A DNA stretch of 64,000 bases from an uncultured Alphaproteobacteria bacterium (GCA_905233185.1 CAJODB010000006.1:1-64000); one strand, 5' to 3'; shown: positions 54,144-63,642, numbered from the stretch's first letter. Translations and numbers: made by a program. Notes: generated by a model not told the origin, from the sequence alone.

Positions 54144-55391
54144 TTACTTCAAGCTTCTTTTTACAAAAAGTGCGGCGATTACAGATACGGCAGATGAAAC
54201 TACCAAAACAAGCAAGCCGCAATGATAATCAGCTGCGCAGTAAGTTACATTGCTACCTCTCGATAAATCGATTATTACTCCTATAGTCGGAATCATTATT
54301 GTACTGCCAAGCATTGTCATTGTATTAAGAGTGCCTGTTACAGATCCGCCGATTTTCTTTGGTAATAAACTCATTGCTTCAAGAAAGGAAAAAGTATTAC
54401 AAGAAGCTGCTGCTCCAAGCAGAAACACAATGAAATGCAGCAAGTATAAATGTACATTTCCGAATGCAATGATAATTGTTGCTCCAAAAAGCATAGAGCT
54501 GCCAATAACCATCATTTTCGTATAACTTCTCAGAATTTCAGAGAAATAAGCCAGAATAGGTCCTCCTACGACTATCCCTACAAAATGCATGGTAACTATA
54601 GATGTCGCTTCGACTATATCTACATTATATATGTGTTTGATAAATGAAACTCCCCAAGTTTCCGAAAAAGCTGAACCCGTTCCATATATCATCATTGAGA
54701 AAAAACCTATAAGTAGAAATTCTCGTTTTCCGAATATGATTTTAGCAGTATCAAATACCCCTGATTTATGCTCATACGTTTCTTCTTCTGTATCATTCTC
54801 AATATCAGGCACAAAAAGCAAAAGAATCCCGCTAAATAGCAGTCCTATAGTTCCTAGAACGATGACAACATCTCTCCAATAAAATTCTTTCGATAAATGC
54901 GCCATCATCATGCCAAAACCAACTACGCCAAGAGATGACAGAGAAATAGCCAGACTTGTTGCTATTGCGATTTTTTCTCTTGGAAAGCATATATTCGCTA
55001 TTTTATAGATCATAGCGAAACCAGAAGCAGTTGCAGCTCCAAGAATTATTTGAGATATCCATGCGATAAATAGGCTTTTTGTACTAACAAAACTGATTAA
55101 TGAAAGCGATGTGAAAAAGAAAGACAGAAAAATAATTTTTTTCAGAGAGATTTTATCTATAAAAATTCCAACAGGAATTTGCATAAGCATATAAGTCATG
55201 TATGCAGTACTGATTAAAGCACCTAATTCTTTTGAGCCTATTGCGAAATGTCTTTGCAAATCTTCATTAAGCACATTTGGAATAGAAACGCGCATACCAA
55301 ATTGATATGCAAAAAACAGAACCGTGAAAACCCAAAGTAAAGGGACTTTAAAAGGCTTAAACGATGAAGAACAGCACTTCTCCATTTCCAT
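54144..55391 (-). CDS. Major facilitator superfamily transporter
   Basis: A 415-residue protein with twelve hydrophobic helices. The helix 2-3 loop reads VGIFIDKISLKKIIFL, and ILGAATASGFAMIYKIAN lies in helix 4 as in MFS proteins common in Legionella, Coxiella and Rickettsiales-like bacteria, where they are thought to import host metabolites. The substrate is unknown. It begins 7 bases after the small heat-shock gene, so they may share a transcript. Confidence 0.87.
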   Translation of the reverse strand: MEMEKCCSSSFKPFKVPLLWVFTVLFFAYQFGMRVSIPNVLNEDLQRHFAIGSKELGALISTAYMTYMLMQIPVGIFIDKISLKKIIFLSFFFTSLSLISFVSTKSLFIAWISQIILGAATASGFAMIYKIANICFPREKIAIATSLAISLSSLGVVGFGMMMAHLSKEFYWRDVVIVLGTIGLLFSGILLLFVPDIENDTEEETYEHKSGVFDTAKIIFGKREFLLIGFFSMMIYGTGSAFSETWGVSFIKHIYNVDIVEATSIVTMHFVGIVVGGPILAYFSEILRSYTKMMVIGSSMLFGATIIIAFGNVHLYLLHFIVFLLGAAASCNTFSFLEAMSLLPKKIGGSVTGTLNTMTMLGSTIMIPTIGVIIDLSRGSNVTYCAADYHCGLLVLVVSSAVSVIAALFVKRSLK

Positions 55392-55398
55392 TTAAAAA

Positions 55399-55830
55399 TT
55401 ACCCTTCTAAGGTTACACTTTCTACAGGGGTTGATATTTCAATTTTCTTTATGTTGCTTTCGTTTCTTATTCTGTGCAGGTTAATATGCAGAAGACCGTT
55501 TTCAAATTCTGCTCCGATCACTTCAAGATTATCTGCCAAAACAAAACTTTTTATAAATTGACGAGCTGCAATTCCTCTATGCAAATACACCGCATTAGGG
55601 TCAGCTTCCTGTTTACCTTTTATCATGAGCTGATTGTTATCCATGGTTATTGAAATGCTTTCTTTGCGAAAGCCTGCAAGAGCGAGGGTAATTCTGAAAC
55701 CATCATCTCCTATTTGCTCTATATTATACGGAGGATAAGAGTCATCGACTTTGGATAGTGTGTCTACAAGACGTTCAAAATGATCAAATCCAAGAAATAA
55801 CGGACTGCTGAAAAATGATAATCTATCCAT
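55399..55830 (-). CDS. Small heat-shock protein (Hsp20/IbpA family)
   Basis: A 143-residue alpha-crystallin protein: N-terminus MDRLSFFSSPLFLGFDHFERLVD typical of IbpA-like proteins, YPPYNIEQIGDDGFRITLALAGF at the domain start and GLLHINLHRI near the end. It holds unfolding proteins for refolding by DnaK/ClpB. A good minus-strand promoter lies upstream. Confidence 0.93.
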   Translation of the reverse strand: MDRLSFFSSPLFLGFDHFERLVDTLSKVDDSYPPYNIEQIGDDGFRITLALAGFRKESISITMDNNQLMIKGKQEADPNAVYLHRGIAARQFIKSFVLADNLEVIGAEFENGLLHINLHRIRNESNIKKIEISTPVESVTLEG

Positions 55831-55859
55831 GATTTTCTTCCTTCACCTAAGTGAGAAAT

Positions 55860-55889
55860 ATTATACACCTACTCATTATATTAAATCAA
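55860..55889 (-). promoter_or_regulatory. Promoter TTGATT-18-TATAAT for the Hsp20 gene
   Basis: On the minus strand, TTGATT (55884-55889), an 18-base spacer and TATAAT (55860-55865), about 30 bases before the start codon. It resembles a housekeeping promoter more than a heat-shock one. Confidence 0.55.
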
Positions 55890-55943
55890 AAAAAGATGAT
55901 AGAAGAGTTAACATTATGAAAATAAATAGAGAAATTATATTGT

Positions 55944-56969
55944 TCAAAGTTTCAGATACTTTTCGCTGATTTCCTTATCTCTTTCAATCATTTTTGCGAT
56001 TTCTTCTTCGGTAGCGACAGGGATATTTTCTCCCAGTTTAAAGTCCCAAATTACTGGCTTCATAATGTTCTTTCCGCCGCTTGCGTCTTCTGTAATTTCT
56101 CCGACAAGGACTCTACTGCCATTTTCATATAAATCTATGCGAATAAGAGGAAATGGGGTCGATAACTTTTTGCAGATTTCCAGCATTTTTTCGAAATTCT
56201 TTGGTTTCGGCAAATTGTTACGTTCATGTTTTCCGGCTTTAACTGGCAAGGCTTTCCAATCAGGTAGTGTATAAAAAGAAAAGGTCTTTGAATCTATATC
56301 TGTATTTGAACTATCTTTCATTTCCAAGCAGTATGCGACAAGAGGTTTTCCATATGAACAGAAAAATTTGTAGTCCATAATGGGTTTTCCATCATTTTCA
56401 AGCAGTTCCTCTGCAATAATCCGCTTTTTGTGAATATCGATCATTCCCGGCACTTCACAGAACTTCTTTAATTGATCTATCGTGTCAGGAATATTAAGCT
56501 TTGATTTATCAGTAACGATAATTACTTCACGACCATAATTGCCTCTTACGCTTTTCAAAACAAACTTATTCGGCAATCTGTGCCAGTCTATATCTTCAGG
56601 ATTATCCCAAACACCAAGCAAAGGTACTACATGTTTTTCTCCAACCATGTCTGCAACATACTTTTTTGCAAAATATTTCGTGCCGATTACTCGTGTTATA
56701 GGAGACTTCCAGAAGTAGTTTTCCAATAAATGCGCAACCTTATCATTCAAAGTGCGAGGGTTTTCATAATCAGGTAGGTATTCTCCGCCTTTTTGCATGA
56801 AGGCGATTTTTCGAGGATGCGTAAAACAACTTTTTAGTCGAGGATTACTTTCTAAAATAGCATTTATTCTATCTAATTCTTGTGATGCTTTATAGTAATT
56901 GTAACTAAATGATAATGTTGTCACGAGCAAAACCGAAATTATTGCGTTTTTTATCGTGCTTGATTGCAT
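55944..56969 (-). CDS. Membrane-anchored TupA-like ATP-grasp protein
   Basis: A 341-residue protein. An N-terminal hydrophobic segment (AIISVLLVTTLSFSYNYY) is followed by a TupA-like ATP-grasp region: LNDKVAHLLENYFWKSP, KYFAKKYVADMVGEKHVVPLLGVWD, KFVLKSVRGNYGREVIIV, DYKFFCSYGKPLVAYC and IRIDLYENGSRVLVGEIT. TupA-type enzymes ligate or modify surface polysaccharides such as teichuronopeptide and capsule-related glycans. The family is usually soluble, so the N-terminal anchor is unusual. It is downstream of rbfA (15-base gap), where truB would be expected. Confidence 0.82.
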   Translation of the reverse strand: MQSSTIKNAIISVLLVTTLSFSYNYYKASQELDRINAILESNPRLKSCFTHPRKIAFMQKGGEYLPDYENPRTLNDKVAHLLENYFWKSPITRVIGTKYFAKKYVADMVGEKHVVPLLGVWDNPEDIDWHRLPNKFVLKSVRGNYGREVIIVTDKSKLNIPDTIDQLKKFCEVPGMIDIHKKRIIAEELLENDGKPIMDYKFFCSYGKPLVAYCLEMKDSSNTDIDSKTFSFYTLPDWKALPVKAGKHERNNLPKPKNFEKMLEICKKLSTPFPLIRIDLYENGSRVLVGEITEDASGGKNIMKPVIWDFKLGENIPVATEEEIAKMIERDKEISEKYLKL

Positions 56970-56984
56970 TTCTTCTCCATTTTT

Positions 56985-57371
56985 TTATTTTTGAGCTATT
57001 TTCTTCAATAAATTTTCTATTTTTTCTGCTTTTTCGGATGAATCATCAATCAAAAAACGTAATTCAGGGGTATGTTTCAAACGAATTGAAGCTCCAACAT
57101 GGGCTCGTAATTTATATTTATAGTTTTCTAAGAATTCCGCACATTCTTCTGATGAAATTTTCGGCGAAATGGACGAGAAAAACACCTTTGCATGCTGTAA
57201 ATCAGGACTCATATCGACTCCTGTTATTGCAATCATTGTGGCTATAGATGATCTTGCAGGATCAGAAACCGCTCCACGCAAAAGAAATTCTGAGATGACC
57301 TTCTTTACTTCACTTGCAACACGAATTCGTCGCGGTGTTTCTTTTCTTCGTATAGCACTTTTCGGTATCAT
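56985..57371 (-). CDS. rbfA: 30S ribosome-binding factor A
   Basis: A 128-residue KH-domain protein that binds the 30S subunit and helps 16S rRNA maturation. The N-terminal RRIRVASEVKKVISEFLLRG and ITGVDMSPDLQHAKVFFS are the conserved blocks, with LKHTPELRFLIDDSSEKAEKIENLL at the end. It overlaps infB by 4 bases in the standard operon. Confidence 0.94.
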   Translation of the reverse strand: MIPKSAIRRKETPRRIRVASEVKKVISEFLLRGAVSDPARSSIATMIAITGVDMSPDLQHAKVFFSSISPKISSEECAEFLENYKYKLRAHVGASIRLKHTPELRFLIDDSSEKAEKIENLLKKIAQK

Positions 57372-59923
57372 AACTGGCGCTCTATTTCTTCCATTTCATA
57401 ACATTCTATAACATCGCCAATATGAATATCGTTATAGTTATCTAAACAAATACCGCATTCGAAACCTTCACGAACTTCTTTCGCGTCATCTTTTAGTCTT
57501 TTTAGTGTCTTGGTTTCTGTTGAATACACAACTGTACCATCACGCAATAGTCTGACTTTTGCTCCTCGTTTAACAACTCCATCAATAACCATACATCCGG
57601 CAATACGTCCCAGTTTCGATACATCGAAAGTTTTTCGTACTTCAGCAGAACCTATGACATGCTCTCTTACTTCAGGCGCAAGTAAGCCAGACATCAGTGC
57701 CTTTATATCATCGGTTAAATCGTAAATGATGGAATAATAACGAATTTGGATTTTGTCTCGAGCAATTTGGTTACGTGCTTGTGCGTTTGCTCTGACATTG
57801 AATCCGAGAATCATTGCATTTGAAGCTTTAGCTAAAGCAACATCGCTTTCCGTTATTTCTCCAATAGCAGAATGAATGACTTTGACTGCGACTTCATCAG
57901 TAGCTAGTTTTTCAAGACTTGCGCAAATAGCTTCCGATGATCCCTGAACGTCGGCTTTAACGATTACAGACAGAATTTTCAATTTTTCATTTGCGCTAAT
58001 TTGCGAGAACATTTGTTCCATAGTCGCGCGAGAAGAGACAACAAACGCCTGTTCACGTTTCTTACGATCGCGATAATTCGCAACTTCTTTCGCTTTTGAT
58101 TCATCTTTTACTACAATAAAATCGTCACCCGGAATGGTTGTTCCGTTAAATCCGACGATTTCTCCCGGAGTTCCCGGTGAAAGTTCCTTAAGGTTCTCTT
58201 TGCGCTCATTCTTTATTGCTCTAACTTTTCCGTAAACGCATCCTGAAACAAAAATATCACCGACTTTTAGCGTTCCTTTTTTAATAAGAACAGTTGCAAC
58301 AGGACCATGCCCTTTTTCGACCTTAGATTCTATAACAACACCTTCTGCAGATCGATTAGGATTCGCTTTCAAATTAAGCATTTCAGCTTGCAAAAGGATA
58401 GTTTCCTTTAATTTATCGAGATTTAAACCGCTTTTTGCTGAAATTTCGACGTCCATTACATCTCCGCCGTACTTTTCAACAATAATTTCATGGTTAAGCA
58501 GATCTTTCCGCACATTTTCGGCATTTGCTCCGTGCTTATCCATTTTGTTAATTGCAACAACAATAGGAACACCAGCTGCTTTTGCGTGATTTATGGATTC
58601 GATAGTCTGTTCTTTTACGCTATCATCTCCTGCTACAACAAGAACGGCTATATCTGTCACATTAGCACCACGTGATCTCATTTCTGTAAATGCCGCATGA
58701 CCCGGAGTATCTATAAAGGTTATTTTGCGACCATCATTGATGGTTACTTGATATGCGCCGATTCCTTGCGTTATGCCTCCGTCTTCTTTTAGGGCAACAT
58801 TTGTTTTCCTGAGCGCATCAAGCAACGATGTTTTTCCGTGATCAACGTGTCCCATAACTGTAACAACAGGAGGACGTGGCAGTAAATCTTCTTCTGCATC
58901 TTCAATTTTTAAGCCAACTTCTACATCGCTTTCGCTGACTCGCTTTGCATTATGACCGAACTCTAAAACTATTAATTCTGCAGTATCCGCATCAATAAGC
59001 TGGTTCACTGTAGCCATAACACCAAGTTTCATGAGCTCTTTTATTACCTCACCTGTTCGTACAGCCATACGGTTAGCTAATTCCTGAACGCTTATAGTAT
59101 CAGGAAGTATGACTTCCTTTATGACTTTTGTTTCAGGAGTAGACGGTTTTTGGACAAATTTATTCTTTTGGCGAGCTCTTCTTATGGACGTTAACGAACG
59201 AGTTCTATCTTCATCATCAAAAGCTGTATATATCGAAACACGACCTGCACCTGCGGAATATTTTCCTTTCAGCTCTCTTATGTCTTTTTTTATAGCCGGC
59301 CCTTTTCTTGATGCAGAAGATTTATTTGAGGAATAATCATCGTCATCATTATCGAAATCGGATGAGCGTTTCATTCCTTTGCGGAAATATTGTTTGTGTG
59401 TAGGCTCCTGTCGCGAAATATGAGGAGTTCGTTGACGTGGTTCTGCATTAATCAGCTCAGATTCTGTTTCAACTTTATCATCCGTTAGTTCTTCTTTCTT
59501 TTCCTCTTCTATTCTTTCAGCTTCTTTTGCTTTTCTCTTTGCTTCCTCTTCTTGCTCAATTCTGCGACGTTCTTCCTCTTCAGCTGCTCTTCTGAGTTCC
59601 GCTTCTGCTTCTTCCTCCATTTTCTTTTGGCGCAACTCCGCTTGTTCTTTTTCTTCTTTCAGTGCACCTTGAACAGCTTTTATTCGACTTTCTAATTCTT
59701 GATCTGTCAGATTCGAATTTTTATTAAAAGCCTCTGTTTTTGAAGCAACAGTATTTGTCATGATACCTGAAAGAGGTCGTTTTTTCTTGACCTCTACGGT
59801 AACAACCTTAGATTTTCCATGCGAAAAACTCTGCTTTACTCTTCCGCCTACAGAGCTATCCGATGTTTTTTTTAAATCAGTAGAGCGAGATAAACTTAAC
59901 GTGCCCTTCTTTAATTCTGCCAT
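57368..59923 (-). CDS. infB: Translation initiation factor IF-2
   Basis: An 851-residue GTPase. A charged, Glu/Lys/Arg-rich N-terminal region (EEERRRIEQEEEAKRKAKEA) leads into the IF2-N domain (SVQELANRMAVRTGEVIKELMKLG) and the G domain with GHVDHGKTSL near residue 357, DTPGHAAF and NKMDK. The C-terminal domains that bind fMet-tRNA follow. It guides initiator tRNA to the ribosome. The N-terminal extension is typical of alphaproteobacteria. ylxR, often between nusA and infB, is absent. Confidence 0.97.
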   Translation of the reverse strand: MAELKKGTLSLSRSTDLKKTSDSSVGGRVKQSFSHGKSKVVTVEVKKKRPLSGIMTNTVASKTEAFNKNSNLTDQELESRIKAVQGALKEEKEQAELRQKKMEEEAEAELRRAAEEEERRRIEQEEEAKRKAKEAERIEEEKKEELTDDKVETESELINAEPRQRTPHISRQEPTHKQYFRKGMKRSSDFDNDDDDYSSNKSSASRKGPAIKKDIRELKGKYSAGAGRVSIYTAFDDEDRTRSLTSIRRARQKNKFVQKPSTPETKVIKEVILPDTISVQELANRMAVRTGEVIKELMKLGVMATVNQLIDADTAELIVLEFGHNAKRVSESDVEVGLKIEDAEEDLLPRPPVVTVMGHVDHGKTSLLDALRKTNVALKEDGGITQGIGAYQVTINDGRKITFIDTPGHAAFTEMRSRGANVTDIAVLVVAGDDSVKEQTIESINHAKAAGVPIVVAINKMDKHGANAENVRKDLLNHEIIVEKYGGDVMDVEISAKSGLNLDKLKETILLQAEMLNLKANPNRSAEGVVIESKVEKGHGPVATVLIKKGTLKVGDIFVSGCVYGKVRAIKNERKENLKELSPGTPGEIVGFNGTTIPGDDFIVVKDESKAKEVANYRDRKKREQAFVVSSRATMEQMFSQISANEKLKILSVIVKADVQGSSEAICASLEKLATDEVAVKVIHSAIGEITESDVALAKASNAMILGFNVRANAQARNQIARDKIQIRYYSIIYDLTDDIKALMSGLLAPEVREHVIGSAEVRKTFDVSKLGRIAGCMVIDGVVKRGAKVRLLRDGTVVYSTETKTLKRLKDDAKEVREGFECGICLDNYNDIHIGDVIECYEMEEIERQL

Positions 59924-59984
59924 AGCTAAAAAACTCTCCTGCTCTATCTATTAAGAAACAAAAATAACTACTCACCAAAAAACG

Positions 59985-61493
59985 CTATTTAAACCAATGT
60001 TCTCTGGCCTTCATAATAATTTCACTTGCCGTGTTTTCATCGAGTTCAGGCAAGATTTCAATTAACTCGTCTGCTGCCAAGTCAGCCAGATCATCTAATT
60101 TCAGAATATTATTTTCTGCCAATTTTAGTAAGGTTGAGTTAGAAAATACTCCCAGCTCGATAAGCTTTTTATCAACCTTCATTTCCTTTATTTTTTCATG
60201 CGCTTCCTTGTCTTTACGCTTTAAGTAATTGCGTGCACGGGAAATAAGTTCTTCAGAAAGAGCTTCATCAAAGCCTTCAATAGACGCTAAGTCTTCCTTT
60301 GATATATTTGCGAGCTCTTCAACTTCAGAAAATCCTTCTGTAACCAAAAGATGGGCGATAACTTCATCGCAATCCAAAACATCCATAAAGATTTTTGAAC
60401 GTGCGTGATACTCCTGATTGCTCTTTTCCATTGCTTCGGTTTCAGAAACAACTGTAATGTTCCAACCTGTAAGAGCAGATGCCAAACGAACGTTCTGACC
60501 TCTTCTTCCAATCGCTAAACTAAGCTGATTATCAGGTGTGAGGACTTCGAATTTATGTCCTTCCTCATCAAGAACGACCTTAGATACCTCTGCCGGCGAT
60601 AAAGCATTAACTGCAAACGTTGCAGGATCATCTGACCACAAAACTATGTCGATTTTTTCGCCTTGCAGCTCTTGAATGATCGCCTGTACACGACTGCCTC
60701 TGACTCCAACACAAGCACCTATTGGATCAATGCCGGTATCTGCTGTGTAAACAGCAACTTTTGCACGACTACCCGGATCTCGAGCAACTGATTTTATTTC
60801 AATAACTCCATCATATATTTCAGGAACTTCTTGCTTGAATAATTTCGCAAGAAATTGCGGATGAGTACGTGATAAAAATATCTGTGGCCCTCTTACTTCA
60901 CGAGAAACATCTACAATATATGCTCTGACACGGTCACCAACTCTGAAATTTTCTTTTGGAATAATCTGATCTTTTCTTATTACGGCTTCAGTTCGACCTA
61001 TATCCAAAGTTACTCCGCTGAATTCCGATCTCTTTACGACACCGCTTATGATTTCACCGACACGTCCTTTGAATTCTTCGAACTGCTTGTCTCTTTCAGC
61101 ATCTCTAATCTTTTGCGTAATTATCTGGCGTCCGACTTGCGCTGCTACTCTTCCGAAATTTACGGGAGGAAGCTTTGTAACAAATTCATACCCTATTTCT
61201 GCGTTTGGTTCGATCTTTTTTGCTTCTTCAAGCGTCATTTCCGTGGAAGCATTTTCAACAATTTCTTTTACAGTGATGTATTTCGCTATCGAAACTTCGC
61301 CTGTTTTTCTGTCGATTATTACGCGAATGTCGTTTTCGTTGCCATATTTAGAACGAGCTGCTTTTTGAATGGCTCCTTCCATAGCTTCCAGGATTTTTTC
61401 TTTGTCTAATCCTTTTTCACGAGCAACTGCATCAGAAATTTGCAGTAACTCAGGTCCATAAAAACGAGAATCGGTCCATAACGCTGTTGACAT
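59985..61493 (-). CDS. nusA: Transcription termination/antitermination factor NusA
   Basis: A 502-residue protein: an N-terminal RNA-polymerase-binding domain, S1 domain (GEIISGVVKRSEFSGVTLDIG), KH domains (DPIGACVGVRGSRVQAIIQELQGEKID, SLAIGRRGQNVRLASALTGW) and two C-terminal helix-hairpin repeats (ELANISKEDLASIEGFDEAL and DLADLAADELIEILPELDE). It controls pausing, termination and antitermination. The middle gene of rimP-nusA-infB. Confidence 0.97.
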   Translation of the reverse strand: MSTALWTDSRFYGPELLQISDAVAREKGLDKEKILEAMEGAIQKAARSKYGNENDIRVIIDRKTGEVSIAKYITVKEIVENASTEMTLEEAKKIEPNAEIGYEFVTKLPPVNFGRVAAQVGRQIITQKIRDAERDKQFEEFKGRVGEIISGVVKRSEFSGVTLDIGRTEAVIRKDQIIPKENFRVGDRVRAYIVDVSREVRGPQIFLSRTHPQFLAKLFKQEVPEIYDGVIEIKSVARDPGSRAKVAVYTADTGIDPIGACVGVRGSRVQAIIQELQGEKIDIVLWSDDPATFAVNALSPAEVSKVVLDEEGHKFEVLTPDNQLSLAIGRRGQNVRLASALTGWNITVVSETEAMEKSNQEYHARSKIFMDVLDCDEVIAHLLVTEGFSEVEELANISKEDLASIEGFDEALSEELISRARNYLKRKDKEAHEKIKEMKVDKKLIELGVFSNSTLLKLAENNILKLDDLADLAADELIEILPELDENTASEIIMKAREHWFK

Positions 61494-61536
61494 ATTAAAA
61501 TATCCCTCACTTAACCTATATCTATTTTACCTATAC

Positions 61537-62010
61537 CTATATTTTAAAAACTCTACGTACGCTTGCCTTCTTTATATTGCTGAAATTAATCTTAGTTTCA
61601 GACGAATTATTCTTGGCTTCTTTTAGATATATGATCGAATCTTCTATCTTTATTAGCGTACCTCTAAACTTTTTTTTACCTTCATCGGAAGGATTTAAAA
61701 GCTCTACAGTGATTTCATTGCCGCAAAAACGCTCAAAATCTTTTTCTGTGCGCAATGGACGACTTTCACCTGGAGAACTTACATTCAAATTATACTTTCC
61801 CTGAATAAGGTCCTCAACATCTAATATAGCAGAAGCAAGTTGGCTGGCAGCAACGCAGTCATCTATAGAAACCGGTTGATTGTCAAAGCGATCTATAAAT
61901 ACCTCAACAGCAGCTCTTGAACCAAGACTGACATCAACTTTTACAAGGTCATAGCCTTTATTTTCAAGCGGATCTTTAAGTACTGATGCGATTTTATCAC
62001 CAAGAAGCAA
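61537..62010 (-). CDS. rimP: Ribosome maturation factor RimP
   Basis: A 157-residue protein with the RimP N-domain (GYDLVKVDVSLGSRAAVEVFIDR, CVAASQLASAILDVED) and the conserved YNLNVSSPGESRPLRTEKDFERFCG block. It assists 30S assembly and heads the operon. The upstream region on the same strand contains a hairpin and direct repeats that may regulate it. Confidence 0.94.
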   Translation of the reverse strand: MLLGDKIASVLKDPLENKGYDLVKVDVSLGSRAAVEVFIDRFDNQPVSIDDCVAASQLASAILDVEDLIQGKYNLNVSSPGESRPLRTEKDFERFCGNEITVELLNPSDEGKKKFRGTLIKIEDSIIYLKEAKNNSSETKINFSNIKKASVRRVFKI

Positions 62011-62045
62011 TATAACAGTCTCCTATCAAGTATCTAACCCTTCCT

Positions 62046-62089
62046 AGAAACAGCTTAACTGTTTCTATCGATATTAAACTGTTCTATCG
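62046..62089 (-). promoter_or_regulatory. Hairpin and direct repeats in the rimP-nusA leader
   Basis: A perfect 8-bp stem AGAAACAG (62046-62053)/CTGTTTCT (62059-62066) overlaps the first of two near-identical repeats, AACTGTTTCTATCG (62057-62070) and AACTGTTCTATCG (62077-62089). This lies 36-80 bases upstream of rimP, where NusA-operon autoregulation acts in other bacteria. Role is inferred. Confidence 0.35.
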
Positions 62090-62162
62090 TCACAAAAATA
62101 GCGAAACAAAAAGAATTATGCAATAAAAAAAATACAAGAAAGATAAAGAGTAATAAAGAAAA

Positions 62163-62239
62163 TGGTGCGATCGGCGGGATTCGAACCTGCGACACCGGGA
62201 TTAGGAATCCCGTGCTCTATCCATCTGAGCTACGACCGC
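62163..62239 (-). tRNA. tRNA-Arg (anticodon CCT)
   Basis: A 77-nt cloverleaf: acceptor GCGGTCG with CGATCGC (one G-U pair), anticodon loop TTCCTAA giving CCT, T-loop GTTCGAATC, discriminator A, CCA encoded at 62163-62165. It decodes AGG. Confidence 0.96.
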
Positions 62240-62405
62240 ATGAACAACAGCTAGTGTACACAATATCCAGGCTATATCAAAGAAAATTCTGAATAATTGA
62301 ATAAACAAATCTGCCAAAAGAAGCTGTTGACAAATCATTCCCTGAATCTTTATTATACGCCTGTCTCTACTAGGTTTGATGGATGGAACTACCTGACAAC
62401 CTAAC

Positions 62406-62491
62406 GGAGGGGTGGCCGAGCGGTCAATGGCAGCAGACTGTAAATCTGCCGACGGAAGTCTACGTAAGTTCGAATCTTACCCCCTCCACCA
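62406..62491 (+). tRNA. tRNA-Tyr (anticodon GTA)
   Basis: An 86-nt class II tRNA with a long variable arm: acceptor GGAGGGG/CCCCTCC, anticodon stem GCAGA/TCTGC with loop CTGTAAA giving GTA, T-loop GTTCGAATC, discriminator A and encoded CCA (62489-62491). Confidence 0.96.
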
Positions 62492-62999
62492 TTTCTTTTG
62501 TAAATAACCGCATTTTTGAATTTGTCGAGCATGTAATTCTTATTTTGAGAGTCTCAGTAACAGAGCTTTTGCGGACTTTTGCATTTGCATTTAATGCTAA
62601 TTTGATCTAATTTGTGCATTCTCTAAAACGTGAAAATGTTCTCCAAAAGCCCGATTTTTCTCCAAATGAAGTACAGTAGAGAATTTTCTTACTATACCTC
62701 GCGCAGAGGCAATACGGCGATTTTTGCTAAAATACGATTAAATTTTCCGCAACTTTTGATCGGGGTAGCGGATGATACTAAAAACAGGAAATGAGTTTTT
62801 GTTGATATTTCAGGCATTAGATGCGGTTTTAGTTCAGAAAATTTATGATATCGTTGAAATAGTTTTGAATTGCGAAAATGCAATAAGCCTCAAATTACAG
62901 GCGTTCTAATATTATACAGAAGTTCGAATCTCATCCGTAAATTACGAGAAATTGCGTTTTTGACAGGATTATAGTCATTATTTTATCAGCCACACTGGT
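62492..62999. other. 508-base gene-free region after tRNA-Tyr, with a partial tRNA T-arm
   Basis: No credible gene. A 12-base copy of the tRNA-Tyr T-arm, AAGTTCGAATCT, occurs at 62920-62931 (the original is at 62466-62477), followed by CATCCGT. This may be the scar of an integrated element that has decayed, or the remnant of another tRNA. A minus-strand frame at 62692-62883 has no ribosome site or recognisable domain. Confidence 0.35.
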
Positions 63000-63578
63000 T
63001 CAGTCAGATATCTCATTTGAATTTAATATTAGCTTCCCTACAGTATCAACTATAAGTTTTCTTATATCCTTTCTTGGGCGTAAAGGCATGTTTCCTTCGG
63101 GAGAATCATCGCTGCCGATAGTAGAGATTTTAATCACTAACAGAAGCAAATCTTCCGCAGATAAAAAATTCGGCAGCTTTTTTTCTTCTTGAGATTTTTT
63201 GATGCATTCCACCTTATTTTTCATCGATTTTGCCTCTAACGGCGACACCATTTCTGCTGTATCTTTCTCCATACGACGCCAAGTGTTTAAACGCAATGTT
63301 TCGGGATGTTCTTGATAATAATCGAATAATTGACCTGCGTATTCAGGAAGATTATCAACGTTAAACGGAACAGCATTCACTAAACTTCCGACGATATTAT
63401 CGAATACAGCTTTAAATAGTTGGATTTTATTTCCATAGTACAAATACAGCATCGCTTTATTGCATCCGGCCTCGGCAGCAATGTTATCTACTCGAGCACC
63501 GGAAATGCCTTTTTGTGAAAATTCCTTTGTAGCTGCTTCTATGATTTTCTGACGTGTTTTTTCTGCGTTGCGAGCCAC
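63000..63578 (-). CDS. TetR/AcrR family transcriptional regulator
   Basis: A 192-residue repressor-type protein with the N-terminal TetR HTH (RQKIIEAATKEFSQKGISGARVDNIAAEAGCNKAMLYLYYGNK). The C-terminal part resembles the TetR_C domains of ligand-binding regulators (DYYQEHPETLRLNTWRRME). The start is GTG 63578 with AGAGG upstream. It is divergent from an SDR gene. A palindrome in the shared promoter is its probable operator, so it likely represses both genes until a ligand binds. Confidence 0.92.
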   Translation of the reverse strand: MARNAEKTRQKIIEAATKEFSQKGISGARVDNIAAEAGCNKAMLYLYYGNKIQLFKAVFDNIVGSLVNAVPFNVDNLPEYAGQLFDYYQEHPETLRLNTWRRMEKDTAEMVSPLEAKSMKNKVECIKKSQEEKKLPNFLSAEDLLLLVIKISTIGSDDSPEGNMPLRPRKDIRKLIVDTVGKLILNSNEISD

Positions 63579-63613
63579 TCAAAACCTCTTATGTCATTAA
63601 AAGTAATCACATA

Positions 63614-63642
63614 TTGATACTATATCACAGTGTTGTTATAAT
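63614..63642 (+). promoter_or_regulatory. Promoter TTGATA-17-TATAAT for the SDR gene
   Basis: TTGATA at 63614-63619, a 17-base spacer and perfect TATAAT at 63637-63642, oriented toward the SDR start codon at 63693. Near-consensus strength. Confidence 0.72.

Noticed and set aside
62692-62883. 63-codon minus-strand frame after tRNA-Tyr
   Set aside because: No ribosome site, no domain, and it lies in a region that looks like a decayed insertion.
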